The position numbers and the translations under genes were made by a program. Below, piece by piece: positions 1-8,271 of a DNA stretch of 27,579 bases (the first letter of the stretch is position 1; each line of letters starts with the position of its first letter). The DNA comes from DATARH01 sp035309005 (lineage in GTDB: Bacteria; Pseudomonadota; Alphaproteobacteria; ATCC43930; CGMCC-115725), in contig DATGFP010000102.1 in NCBI GenBank assembly GCA_035309005.1, positions 1-27,579 of the forward strand, in the 5' to 3' direction. The notes beneath the pieces were generated by a model. It was not told the origin of the DNA. It made no database searches and saw only the letters and a list, made by a program, of their open reading frames with translations.

Positions 1-254
1 TCTTCAAGGTCGACGCGTTCCGCCCCTTGGCCGAATTCAAGAAGGAGGTCGGCGAATTCGCCCGCTACCTCAAGGAGACGCCGCCCTCAGAAGGCTCCTC
101 GGGCGTCCTCTACCCCGGCGAGATCGAGCACCGCCGCGAACTTGACCGCCGCGCCAACGGCATCGAGGTCGAGGATTCGACCTGGTACAAACTGCGCGAC
201 CTCGCCGAACAGTACCAACTGACCGACCGCCTCGGCTTCGGCGACGTCGAGTAA
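1..254 (+). CDS. Ldh family oxidoreductase (malate/L-lactate dehydrogenase type), 3' end only
   Basis: Only the last 83 codons are present; the reading frame enters at base 3 and stops with TAA at 252-254. The tail carries VLYPGEIEHRRELDRR followed by a segment running from GIEV to TWYKL. This matches the usual C-terminus of the NAD(P)-dependent Ldh_2 family (malate, L-lactate, ureidoglycolate or sulfolactate dehydrogenases): a YPGE motif, an arginine-rich helix, then a short strand and closing helix. These are cytosolic 2-hydroxyacid dehydrogenases. The substrate cannot be told because the active-site part is outside the window. The GST gene follows after 10 bp on the same strand, so the two are probably co-transcribed. 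Family call from the C-terminal motif only. Confidence 0.75.
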   Translation, partial: FKVDAFRPLAEFKKEVGEFARYLKETPPSEGSSGVLYPGEIEHRRELDRRANGIEVEDSTWYKLRDLAEQYQLTDRLGFGDVE

Positions 255-264
255 GGTTCGGCGG

Positions 265-936
265 ATGATCGGCGCCCCGCTCGGCGACCACCGGCTGACG
301 CTTTACGGCAGCTTCACCTCGAGTTCGAGCTACAAGCCGATGCTGTATCTGGCGCTCAGCGGGCTGCCGTTTTCGTTCCGCACGGTGAATTTGAAAACCG
401 GGGTGCAGAACACGCCCGAATACCTCGCGGTCAACCGCTGGGGCGTCGTGCCGTCGCTGCGCCATCGCGGCCTCACGATCCTGCAGTCGAACGTGATCCT
501 CGATTACCTCGCGCGCACCACCGGCCAGTTCGAGGGCAAGGCCGAGCAGGAGCGCTGGCAGGCGCGCGAATGGCTGTCGTGGGAGGCCGACCACATCACC
601 GCGGTCGCCCGGGTGCGCCACTCGGCCCGCTTCCGCAAGATGCACGACGAGGTCATCGCCGAATTCCGTCCGCGCGCCGAGGCCGCCCTGTCGTTCGTCG
701 ACAAGACCCTGAGCGAGCGGCCGTTCCTGGTCGGCGACTATTGCACGATCGCCGATATCGGCTGCTGGGGCCGCATGGTGTTCATGCACGAGGGCGGCTT
801 CGAGATTTCCAATTGGCCGCACCTCCAGGCCTGGGCCGGCCGCCTCAAGGCAATGCCCGGCTTCGCGCTGCCCTACGATCTGATCCCCAGCAAGGACCGC
901 GAATACGACCCGGCGCCGCATAACGCGCCGCGCTGA
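265..936 (+). CDS. Glutathione S-transferase family protein
   Basis: This 223-residue protein has the normal GST length and two-domain order. An N-terminal thioredoxin fold (about 11-88) has a Ser-rich stretch after the first strand (S16, S19-S22) where the catalytic Ser/Cys/Tyr of GSTs sits. The cis-proline is in VVPSL (P63), and the Gln-Ser pair that binds the gamma-glutamyl group is Q74-S75. The helical C-terminal domain contains FLVGDYCTIADI, the N-capping box and folding motif of the family. It probably conjugates or reduces an electrophilic small molecule with glutathione in the cytosol; the substrate is unknown. The ATG at 265 lies 10 bp after the preceding stop. A palindrome and terminator follow directly. 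Many GSTs in such catabolic settings remain uncharacterised, so no symbol is given. Confidence 0.88.
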   Translation: MIGAPLGDHRLTLYGSFTSSSSYKPMLYLALSGLPFSFRTVNLKTGVQNTPEYLAVNRWGVVPSLRHRGLTILQSNVILDYLARTTGQFEGKAEQERWQAREWLSWEADHITAVARVRHSARFRKMHDEVIAEFRPRAEAALSFVDKTLSERPFLVGDYCTIADIGCWGRMVFMHEGGFEISNWPHLQAWAGRLKAMPGFALPYDLIPSKDREYDPAPHNAPR

Positions 937-939
937 TTG

Positions 940-1060
940 CCCCTCTCCCGCATTGCGGGAGAGGGTGGCCGGCGCGGCAGCGACGGCCGGGTGAGGGTGA
1001 CCGAGGCCGATCGTTGTTTGCCCCTCACCCCAGCCCTCTCCCCCGATGGGGGAGAGGGGG
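940..1060. repeat. Palindromic intergenic repeat, CCCTCTCCC family
   Basis: Two hairpins, at 940-965 (CCCTCTCCCGC/GCGGGAGAGGG) and 1034-1058, are joined by complementary segments GGTGAGGG-like (990-997) and CCCCTCACC (1021-1029). The whole element can fold into one long structure or two short ones. This design recurs in many alphaproteobacterial genomes. It lies between the convergent GST and LLM oxidoreductase genes. Confidence 0.8.
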
Positions 1061-1064
1061 TTTT
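1034..1064 (+). terminator. Rho-independent terminator of the Ldh-GST unit
   Basis: An 11-bp perfect stem (1034-1044 with 1048-1058) with a GAT loop is followed by GG and TTTT. It forms the second arm of the repeat at 940-1060. The site between two convergent genes suits a terminator, although the T run is short. Confidence 0.6.
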
Positions 1065-1068
1065 GAGA

Positions 1069-2334
1069 CTACTCCGCCGCGATGGCGCCGGCCTGGAACG
1101 GGGCCGGGGCGGCGCGTTCGGCTTCGGTCATCGGGGCGGGCCACCATTTATCTTCCCATTCGGAGAAGATGCCGCGCAGCCGCGGCAGTACCGCGTCGGC
1201 GAAGAGCTTGGTGTTGTACTTGGCCAAGTCTTTGCCCATGCTGCCGAACTGCAAGAGCAGCATCAGATGGCCGACATTGAGGTCTTTGGCGACCGTGGTC
1301 AATTGCTCGACGACTTCGTCGGGCGAGCCGATGATGACGTAGCCGCGCTCGACGATGTCCTCCATCTGGGTCGTCGCGCGCGCCTTCTGCCGCGCGTCGA
1401 GGCTGGCGGCGCGGCCGATTTGGCCCTGGATGCCGGCGCGCTGCGTCGCCTCGGTGATGTAGCCCGGCGGCATCGCCCATTTCGGGTCGACGCGCAGGCA
1501 GCGGCCATAGAAATATTCGGCCGGCTCGCGGTAGAGCTCCATCGCCTGCTCGCGGCTCTCTGCGACCCCGACGAACTGCAGGAAGCCGGCGCGGTAGGGG
1601 TTCAAATCCTTGCCGAGCCGCTTCATCTCGTCCCAGAAGCCGGACATCGTCGCCTGCCCCTCCTTGAAGCCGAAATAGGAGAGATAGGCGTAGACGTAGT
1701 CCATCTTGGCGCACCACTGCCAGGTCTCGACCGAGCCGCCGCCCGGGATCCACACCGGCGGGTGCGGCTTCTGTACCGGGCGCGGCCAGATGTTGACGTA
1801 GCGCTGCTGGTTGAAGCGGCCGTTGAAGGCGAAGGTGTCGGGCGCCTGCCAGGCGCGCATCACCAAATCGTGGGCCTCGAGATAGCGCTCGCGCAGCATC
1901 GAGGGGTTCTGGCCGTAGGCGAAGCAGGTATCCATCGGGGTCCCGACCGGGAAGCCGGCGATCAGCCGCCCGCCGGAGATCACATCGATCATCGCGAATT
2001 CTTCGGCCACCCGGGTCGGCGGGTTGTAGAGCGCCAAGGAATTGCCCATGACGCACAGCGCGGTGTTTGTCGTGCGGCGCGCCAGGGACGAAGCAATCAG
2101 ATTGGGCGACGGCATTAGCCCATAGCCGTTCGAATGGTGCTCGTTGACGCATACCGCGTCGAAGCCGCATTCGGACGCGTATTCGAGCTCATCCATGAAG
2201 TCGTTGTACATGTGATGGGCCCGCCGGGGGTCGAACAAGGTCGAGTGGATGTCGACCCACACCGAGGGGTGCTTCTCGCGAAAATCGTCGGGAAGCTCGG
2301 TATACGGCATCAGATGGAACCACATCAGCTTCAT
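1069..2334 (-). CDS. LLM class flavin-dependent oxidoreductase (bacterial luciferase-like)
   Basis: This 421-residue protein has the features of the luciferase-like monooxygenase superfamily, which uses FMNH2 supplied by a partner reductase, or F420 in some members. Early in the chain is an ELEYASECGFDAVCVNEHH strand-helix-strand unit. It is followed by LPM-like SPNLIASSLARRT, then GGRLIAGFPVGTP and a WPRPVQKPHPPVWIPGGG segment, all placed as in LLM TIM barrels. The C-terminal part (about 320-385) has VIIGSPDEVVEQL, the usual late helix of the family. A weak Shine-Dalgarno (GAGG, 8 nt) precedes the ATG at 2334. About 270 bp without a gene separates it from the cyclase gene; I see no clear feature there. 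The substrate is unknown; a role in catabolism of an organic compound is inference. Confidence 0.85.
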   Translation of the reverse strand: MKLMWFHLMPYTELPDDFREKHPSVWVDIHSTLFDPRRAHHMYNDFMDELEYASECGFDAVCVNEHHSNGYGLMPSPNLIASSLARRTTNTALCVMGNSLALYNPPTRVAEEFAMIDVISGGRLIAGFPVGTPMDTCFAYGQNPSMLRERYLEAHDLVMRAWQAPDTFAFNGRFNQQRYVNIWPRPVQKPHPPVWIPGGGSVETWQWCAKMDYVYAYLSYFGFKEGQATMSGFWDEMKRLGKDLNPYRAGFLQFVGVAESREQAMELYREPAEYFYGRCLRVDPKWAMPPGYITEATQRAGIQGQIGRAASLDARQKARATTQMEDIVERGYVIIGSPDEVVEQLTTVAKDLNVGHLMLLLQFGSMGKDLAKYNTKLFADAVLPRLRGIFSEWEDKWWPAPMTEAERAAPAPFQAGAIAAE

Positions 2335-2602
2335 GGCGCTGCCCTCGGAACGGCGTTCAAATACCCGGCCGGCGCAGCGTGAAGCCTGCCCGGCCGCCCG
2401 TCAACGTCCCAGATCGCCGACGCCACCGCGGCGCCGATACTACCCCCGGTTGTGCTGACCATAGGTCGTTTGCTGAACCTGCAGCGGATTTACAGCCAGC
2501 CTCACCTTAAAGTTGCGGCGCGCTCGCGCGCTTCGATCCGGACTGTGCCAAGGCTAGCACGACATTGCGGCAAATTTAGCGCTCGCGACGGCGACTGCGG
2601 CG

Positions 2603-3853
2603 CTATGCGGCACGTTGGGCGCGGTGCGCTACGAGGAACCAGGTCTCCTGCGGACCGACGCCCTTGATTTCGATTTCGCCGCGCCGCTCGCAATGAAAGT
2701 ACGGCGCCAGCGCCGCGAAGGCTTCGGCCGACAACTGCACGCGTTCCGGTTCGCCCGAGGATTCGAGCCGCGCCGCGAGGTTCACCGCGTCGCCCCAGAC
2801 GTCATAGGAGAATTTGCGGGTGCCGATCACGCCGGCCATCACCGGCCCCGAGGCAATCCCGATCCGCATCCGGATCGTCACCCCGAACTGGCGCGCCACC
2901 GCCTCCTTCTCGGCGAACATCTCGAGCGCCATGCGGGCGAGGCGGGCGGCATGGTCCGGCGCCGGCTGCGGCAGCCCGGCGACGGCCATGTAGGCGTCGC
3001 CGATCGTCTTGATCTTCTCGACGCCGTATTTGCTGGCCAGCGCGTCGAAGCGGCTCATCATGTCGTTGAGCATCGCGACGGTGCGCTCGGCGCCGAGGCG
3101 GCGCGACAGCGGCACAAAGCTCTGGATGTCGGAAAAGAGGATCGAGGCCTCGCCGAAGGCGTCGGCGATCGGCTCGCCGGGGTTGCTGCGCAGCCGGTCG
3201 ACGATCTCGCCGGGCAGGATGTTGCGCAGCAGCGCCTCGGTCTCCGCTTCGGCGCGCTCGGCGAGGCGCAGCGCGTAATAGACGATCGCCACGATAATCG
3301 CGAAGGTCGTCAGCGCCGAGGAGAGGTAGAGCTGGACGACAAAGCCGCGATCGACCGGGACCATCGGGAGGGGAAACAGCAGCCAGGCGGCCAGGTGCAG
3401 CACGAAAAACAGCAGGACGACCGCCATGCTGAGGCACCAGCGCTCGGTGCCGAGGATGAAGAAGCTGGCGCCGGCGCCGACGATCAGGTTGAGCTGGATG
3501 CCGGCGTCGCGGCCGAGCAGCGCGGCGAGGCCGAAGAGCGCCGCGGCTTCGGCGACCGCGATGACGAGGCCGGCGCAGATCTCGCTGACCCGGTGCAGCA
3601 TGGGCACGCACAGCGCCACCGCGACGAGGCCCAAATTGATGACGATGATCCAGCGATAGGCCCGCGCATCGGTCATCGCGTAGTTGAGCGCGTAGAGTGT
3701 CGAGGATAGGACAATCAGCGCGGCGACGACGTTGAGGATCTTCAGCCGGCGGCGGACCCGCAGCGGATACCCGGCGGTGCCGAGATCGAGAAGGCGGTTG
3801 ATCGGATGGGCCGCCCGCATCTTCATCGCCATTGCCGCTCCCGGTGGCGCCAT
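2603..3853 (-). CDS. Six-helix membrane class III adenylate cyclase
   Basis: The protein has 416 residues. Hydrophobic segments at about 40-58, 67-85, 92-112, 119-134, 141-163 and 174-194 suggest six membrane helices. A linker follows with LLRNILPGEIVDRL (208-221), as in cyclase-transducing elements, then a cyclase homology domain (about 230-400). All six canonical residues can be placed: metal-binding D242 (LFSDI) and D286 (IGDAY), adenine-specific K282 and D351 (YDVWG), and transition-state N358 and R362 (VNLAARLE). This predicts an active homodimeric adenylate cyclase rather than a guanylate cyclase. The layout resembles Mycobacterium tuberculosis Rv1625c. The gene starts 5 bp after the MFS stop codon, so it is probably the last gene of the glnD unit. 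A second ATG at 3832 has a better Shine-Dalgarno (GGGAG, 5 nt) and may be the true start. Confidence 0.88.
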   Translation of the reverse strand: MAPPGAAMAMKMRAAHPINRLLDLGTAGYPLRVRRRLKILNVVAALIVLSSTLYALNYAMTDARAYRWIIVINLGLVAVALCVPMLHRVSEICAGLVIAVAEAAALFGLAALLGRDAGIQLNLIVGAGASFFILGTERWCLSMAVVLLFFVLHLAAWLLFPLPMVPVDRGFVVQLYLSSALTTFAIIVAIVYYALRLAERAEAETEALLRNILPGEIVDRLRSNPGEPIADAFGEASILFSDIQSFVPLSRRLGAERTVAMLNDMMSRFDALASKYGVEKIKTIGDAYMAVAGLPQPAPDHAARLARMALEMFAEKEAVARQFGVTIRMRIGIASGPVMAGVIGTRKFSYDVWGDAVNLAARLESSGEPERVQLSAEAFAALAPYFHCERRGEIEIKGVGPQETWFLVAHRAQRAA

Positions 3854-3858
3854 CGCCG

Positions 3859-5331
3859 CTATCCCGCCTTCGCCCTCTGGTTCGCCCTCTGGTTCGCCTT
3901 CTGGATGGCCCGCTCAGAGAGCCGATTGCCGCTGACTTCCGCCCCGGCGGCCGGGCTCAGCCGGCGAAACCCGAGAACCGATAATAGCGGGATCAGCGCG
4001 ATCAGCAGAAAGACGATGCGGAAATCGCCGGTGGTCACCCGCTCCTGGCCGGCGACCAGCGCCAGCAGCGCGGCGCCGATCGCGACGCCGAAGCCGCGCG
4101 CCAGCTGCTGCCCGACGCCACTGACGCTGGTGGCGCGGCTGAGCGCGGCAGACGGCACGTCGGCGAAGCTGATCGTGTTGAGCGCGAGGTATTGGATGCT
4201 GCGGATCATGCCCGAGGCGAGCACCGCGATGACAATGACCCAATGGGGCGTGGCGGCGTCGAGCAAGGCGAAGCTCGCGGTGACCGCCGCCGACAGCACG
4301 GCGCCGCCGACCAGGGTGCGGCGAAAGCCGGTAAAGCGCAACAGGATGCGCGAGAAACTGCGCACCAGCATCGCGCCCAGGGTGGAAGCGAAGGTCAGCA
4401 AGCCGGCGGCGACCGGGCTCAGCCCGAACCCGACCTGAAACAATAAGGGCAGCAGAAACGGCGTCGCGTCGAGGCCCATGCGGCAGATGCCGCCGGTTAC
4501 CGTGCCGATGCGAAAGGTCGCGATCTTGAGGAGCGTCAGGTCGAGCACCGGCGCGGCGCTGGTGCGGGCATGCCGGCGGTAGCCCCAGAGCGCCACCAGC
4601 GCCAGCGGAAAGAGCGCGAGCCCGAGCGCCGGCGCGATGATCGGGCGGCCCAAATTCTCGATCCCGAATTCCAGCAGAAACAACCCGACCCCGGCGATCG
4701 CGAACCCGACGAGGTCGAACCGCGCCGGCGCCGGAGCGCGGTAATTCTCGAACAGCCACAGCGCCAGCGCGCCGCCGACAACGCCGATCGGGATGTTGAG
4801 GTAGAAGATCCAGCGCCACGACGCGTAGCTCGTCAGAAAGCCGCCGACGATCGGCCCGACCGTCGGCCCGATCATCGCCGGGATCGTCATCCAGTTCATC
4901 GCCGAGACGAGGCCGGCGCGCGGGAAGCTGCGCAACAGGATCAGGCGCCCGACCGGCGTCATCATCGCGCCGCCAAAGCCCTGCACGACGCGCATCGCGA
5001 GCAGCATCGGCAGGCTCGTTGCCAGGCCGCACAGCGCCGAACCGCCGGCGAAGATCAGCACCGCCGCGCAAAACACCCGGCGCGCCCCGAAACGGTCGGC
5101 GATCCAGCCGCTGACCGGGATGAATACCGCCAGGCTCAGGAGGTAGGTCGTGATGACGAGGTTGAGGCGCAGCGGGTTTTCGCCAAGGCTCCGCGCCATC
5201 GCCGGGATCGACACCGCGATCATCGTCGAATCGAGCCCCTCCATGAAGAAGGCGCAGCCGACGATCAGCGGGATCAGGAAGCGGCGGCGCGGCTCGATTT
5301 CGGCGGCGGAAGCGGCGCCCGGATCGCTCAC
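3859..5331 (-). CDS. MFS transporter, DHA2 (drug:H+ antiporter, 14-helix type) family
   Basis: From the GTG at 5331 the protein has 490 residues. The open frame extends 47 codons further upstream into glnD, but that extension is Arg/Pro/Ser-rich shadow sequence. The membrane part begins at about residue 18. TM1 carries EGLDSTMIAVSIP, the usual LDxT motif of DHA2 exporters. The loop-2 motif A is GWIADRFGARR (75-85), and motif C-like GPTVGPIVGG follows. It is probably a proton-driven exporter of amphiphilic or toxic compounds in the inner membrane; the substrate is unknown. It starts 31 bp after the glnD stop and ends 5 bp before the cyclase. No convincing Shine-Dalgarno precedes the GTG, so the start is the least certain part. 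The tail has a repeating Lys/Arg/Ala/Asn/Gln stretch. Confidence 0.85.
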   Translation of the reverse strand: MSDPGAASAAEIEPRRRFLIPLIVGCAFFMEGLDSTMIAVSIPAMARSLGENPLRLNLVITTYLLSLAVFIPVSGWIADRFGARRVFCAAVLIFAGGSALCGLATSLPMLLAMRVVQGFGGAMMTPVGRLILLRSFPRAGLVSAMNWMTIPAMIGPTVGPIVGGFLTSYASWRWIFYLNIPIGVVGGALALWLFENYRAPAPARFDLVGFAIAGVGLFLLEFGIENLGRPIIAPALGLALFPLALVALWGYRRHARTSAAPVLDLTLLKIATFRIGTVTGGICRMGLDATPFLLPLLFQVGFGLSPVAAGLLTFASTLGAMLVRSFSRILLRFTGFRRTLVGGAVLSAAVTASFALLDAATPHWVIVIAVLASGMIRSIQYLALNTISFADVPSAALSRATSVSGVGQQLARGFGVAIGAALLALVAGQERVTTGDFRIVFLLIALIPLLSVLGFRRLSPAAGAEVSGNRLSERAIQKANQRANQRAKAG

Positions 5332-5362
5332 GGTGGCGGTCGCGGGGTCGCCGCCACCGCTG

Positions 5363-8155
5363 CTACTGCGCCGCCGCGGCGGTTCGCGCGCGGCGGGCGG
5401 GCGCTGTCGCGGCGAGCGACGGCCGGTTGCCTTTGGCGAGCACCGCTTCAAGCGCGGCGCGGATTTCGTCAAGTTTTTGCGGGTGCTCGATCTTATGGCC
5501 GAACAGGTTCTTGACGTAGAACACGTCGACGACCTTCTCGCCGTAGGTCGAGATCTTGGCGCTCGAGACCTGCAGGCTGAGCCGGGTCAATTCGCGCGTT
5601 ACCTCCCACAAGAGGCCCGGCCGGTCGCGGCCGTTGACCTCGATCACGGTGTGCGAGCGGCTCGCCTGGTTGTCGATCAGGACGCGCGGCGGCACGGTGA
5701 AGACGCTCATCCGGCTCGGGAAGGCCGGCCGCCGTTCGAGCTCGATATGCGGGTTGAGTTCGCCGGTCAGCACGTTCTCGAAGGTGAAGGCGAGCTTCGC
5801 CAGCTTGTCCGGCCGGTCGAACGGCGCGCCGTCGTGGTCCTGCACCCAGAGCGTGTCGAGCGCCATGCCGTTCGACATCGTCATGATCTTGGCGTCGACG
5901 ATGTTGGCGCCCGACACCGCGAGCGCCCCGGCGATGCGCGAGAAGAGGCCCAGATGGTCGGCGGTGTAGAGGGTGATCTCGGTCACCGCGCGCGCCGGGT
6001 CGACGCGCTTCTCGACCGTCAGCGGGGCGCCGCTGGTATCGGCTTCACGCATCAGCCGGGCGTGGCGGGCATGCGTCTCGGCGTCGAGCGACAGCCAGTA
6101 GAACGGGTAGCCGCGGCCGATGAAGGCAGCGAACTCGTCGTCGGTGAAATCGGGCAGCAGCGCGCGCGCCTCGGCCTGCGCCGCGGCGATGCGCGCGTCG
6201 CGCGCCCCGACCGTGAGGCCGCCCGAGATCACGTCGAGCGCGCTATGGTAGAGCTCGCGCAGCAAGGCCGCCTTCCAGCCGTTCCACACCTTCGGCCCGA
6301 CCGCGCGGATGTCGGCGGCGGTCAGCACCAGCAGCAGCTTGAGACGCTCGGGCGATTGCACCCGCTCGACAAAATCCTGGATCGTCTGGGGGTCGCTGAT
6401 GTCGCGCTTGAAGGCGGTGCTGCTCATCAAGAGGTGCCAGCGCACCAGCCAGGCGACGGTCTCGGTCTCCTCGTCCGAGAGGCCGAGGCGCGGCCCCAGC
6501 TTCAGCGCGACCTTCTCGCCGAGCTGCGAATGGTCGCCGCCGCGGCCCTTGGCGATGTCGTGCAGCAGGGTCGCGAGATAGAGCGCGCGGCGCGAGGCGA
6601 TCGTCGGCATGATCGCGCTGGCGACCGGCAGCTCGTCCTTCAGCTGGCCGGTTTCGATGTGATGCAGGATGCCGATCGCGAAGAGGGTGTGCTCGTCGAC
6701 CGTGTAGACGTGGTACATGTCGTACTGCATCTGCGCGACGACCCGGCCGAAATCGGGCACGAAGCGGCCGAAGACGCCGGCTTCGTTCATCCGCCGCAGC
6801 GCGATTTCCGGGCTTTTCTTCGAGGTCAGGATTTCGAGGAAGAGGCGGTTTGCTTCGGGGTCCTCGCGCAGCCGCGCATCGACGAGGCGCAGGGATTGCG
6901 TCACCGCGCGCAGCGCCCGCGGATGAATGTCGAGATCGTGTTCCTGGGCGACATGAAAGAGCCGGATCAGCGCGACCGGGTCCTTCTTGAAGAGGTCCTC
7001 GGACGGGATCGTCAGCCGGTCGCCGTCGAGCCCGAAACCCTCCAGCCGGCGCCGCTTCTCGCCCCAGCGCAGCCACGACAGCCGGCGCTTGCCCTTCTGG
7101 TCGATCTCGAGGATCGCGCAGAAAATGCGGGTCAGGTCGCCGACATCCTTGGCGACCAGGAAATAGTGCTTCATGAAGCGCTCGACGCCGCGCGAGCCGG
7201 CATGGTCGGTGTAGCCCATGCGGCTGCCGATCAGCGCCTGCAGGTCGAACGTCAGATGCTCCTCGGCGCGCCCGGCGAGGTAGTGCAGGTGGCAGCGCAC
7301 GGTCCACAAAAAGCTCTGGGCGCGCTCGAACCGCGCCGATTCCTCGGCCGACAGCACGCCGAGTTCGACGAGTTTGGCGACGTCGTCGATGTGGTAGATG
7401 TATTTGGCGATCCAGTAGAGCGTGTGCAGGTCACGTAGGCCGCCCTTGCCCTCTTTCACGTTGGGTTCGAGCTGGTAGCGGCTGTCGCCGACCCGGATGT
7501 GGCGGGCGTCGCGCTCGGCGAGCTTGGCTTCGATGAATTGCGCCGCGGTGCCGCGCACGATCTCGGAGTCGAAACGCTGCTTCAGTTCGTCGAACAGCGC
7601 CTGCTCGCCCCACACATAGCGCGCCTCCAATAGCGCGGTGCGGATCGTCAGATCGGCCTTGGCGTAGCGCACGCACTCGGCGACAGAGCGCGTCGCGTGG
7701 CCGACTTTCAGCCCCAGATCCCACAGCAGATAAAGCAGAAACTCGACCACCTGCTCGGTGTGCGGCGTCTGCTTGTAGGGCAAGAGGAAGAGCAGATCGA
7801 TGTCGGAAAACGGCGCCATCTCGCCGCGGCCGTAGCCGCCGACCGCGACGATCGCCATCTTCTCGCCGGCGGTCGGGTTGGCCAGCGGATAGACGCTTTC
7901 GGTGACGAGGTCGTAGAGCACCCGGATCAGCTGGTCGACGAGGAAGCACTGTTCGCGGACCGCGCGGCCAGCCGTCCCATCGGCCTCGAAGCGGCGGCGG
8001 ATTTCGCCCCGCCCGCGCGCCAGCGCCGCCTTCAAGGGCGGCAGCAGCGCGCGGCGGTCGATCGACGCGGCCGGCGCGTCGGCGATCGCCAGCGCCAATT
8101 CCTCGGCGAGCTTGCGCCGGTCGATGATGTCGCGCTGCCGCAGGATGTTGGCCAT
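5363..8155 (-). CDS. glnD: [Protein-PII] uridylyltransferase / uridylyl-removing enzyme
   Basis: The length of 930 residues is typical of alphaproteobacterial GlnD. Domains in order are as follows. The nucleotidyltransferase has GGYGRGEM (106-113) and the catalytic D118-I-D120. A central helical region follows. The HD hydrolase has H489 (VDEHTLF), H532-D533 (LLHDIAKG) and H542. Two C-terminal ACT domains lie at about 725-785 and 840-900 and contain DHLGLFSRIAGAL and RDRPGLLWEV. GlnD senses glutamine through the ACT domains and uridylylates or deuridylylates PII proteins, thereby setting glutamine synthetase activity and NtrBC signalling. A palindromic repeat ends only 10 bp before the ATG, so the leader must carry or begin beside this hairpin. 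In many relatives glnD is followed by murJ or other genes; here an exporter and an adenylate cyclase follow closely. Confidence 0.97.
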   Translation of the reverse strand: MANILRQRDIIDRRKLAEELALAIADAPAASIDRRALLPPLKAALARGRGEIRRRFEADGTAGRAVREQCFLVDQLIRVLYDLVTESVYPLANPTAGEKMAIVAVGGYGRGEMAPFSDIDLLFLLPYKQTPHTEQVVEFLLYLLWDLGLKVGHATRSVAECVRYAKADLTIRTALLEARYVWGEQALFDELKQRFDSEIVRGTAAQFIEAKLAERDARHIRVGDSRYQLEPNVKEGKGGLRDLHTLYWIAKYIYHIDDVAKLVELGVLSAEESARFERAQSFLWTVRCHLHYLAGRAEEHLTFDLQALIGSRMGYTDHAGSRGVERFMKHYFLVAKDVGDLTRIFCAILEIDQKGKRRLSWLRWGEKRRRLEGFGLDGDRLTIPSEDLFKKDPVALIRLFHVAQEHDLDIHPRALRAVTQSLRLVDARLREDPEANRLFLEILTSKKSPEIALRRMNEAGVFGRFVPDFGRVVAQMQYDMYHVYTVDEHTLFAIGILHHIETGQLKDELPVASAIMPTIASRRALYLATLLHDIAKGRGGDHSQLGEKVALKLGPRLGLSDEETETVAWLVRWHLLMSSTAFKRDISDPQTIQDFVERVQSPERLKLLLVLTAADIRAVGPKVWNGWKAALLRELYHSALDVISGGLTVGARDARIAAAQAEARALLPDFTDDEFAAFIGRGYPFYWLSLDAETHARHARLMREADTSGAPLTVEKRVDPARAVTEITLYTADHLGLFSRIAGALAVSGANIVDAKIMTMSNGMALDTLWVQDHDGAPFDRPDKLAKLAFTFENVLTGELNPHIELERRPAFPSRMSVFTVPPRVLIDNQASRSHTVIEVNGRDRPGLLWEVTRELTRLSLQVSSAKISTYGEKVVDVFYVKNLFGHKIEHPQKLDEIRAALEAVLAKGNRPSLAATAPARRARTAAAAQ

Positions 8156-8165
8156 CGGCTTATTC

Positions 8166-8244
8166 CGTCATTCCCGCACAAGCGGGAATCCAGGGGCCGG
8201 CGCTTCGGCGGTTGCCCTGGCCCCCCGCTTGCGCGGGGGTGACG
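8166..8244. repeat. Palindromic repeat, CGTCATTCCCGC family, copy 1
   Basis: The left arm begins CGTCATTCCCGC and has its own small hairpin (TTCCCGC/GCGGGAA). The right arm ends GCGGGGGTGACG. Further copies lie at 14505-14582 and 26508-26592. It fills most of the gap between the SDR stop and the glnD start. Confidence 0.85.
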
Positions 8245-8271
8245 AGAGAAAAACAGCGCAAATCCTGGCCC

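Noticed and set aside
937..2118. A long + frame opposite the LLM oxidoreductase
   Set aside because: It begins in a palindromic repeat and mirrors the codon periodicity of the minus-strand gene; no recognisable protein features.
2615..3709. A 364-codon + frame opposite the adenylate cyclase
   Set aside because: Shadow of a gene with a complete catalytic set; low-complexity charged composition.
5332..5472. Upstream extension of the MFS gene to the ATG at 5472
   Set aside because: It would overlap glnD by 110 bp and add 47 Arg/Pro/Ser-rich residues with no family counterpart.
5150..7438. A 762-codon + frame opposite glnD
   Set aside because: Antisense shadow: it is rich in Arg, Ala, Asp and His without any domain, while the opposite strand encodes a complete GlnD with all motifs.
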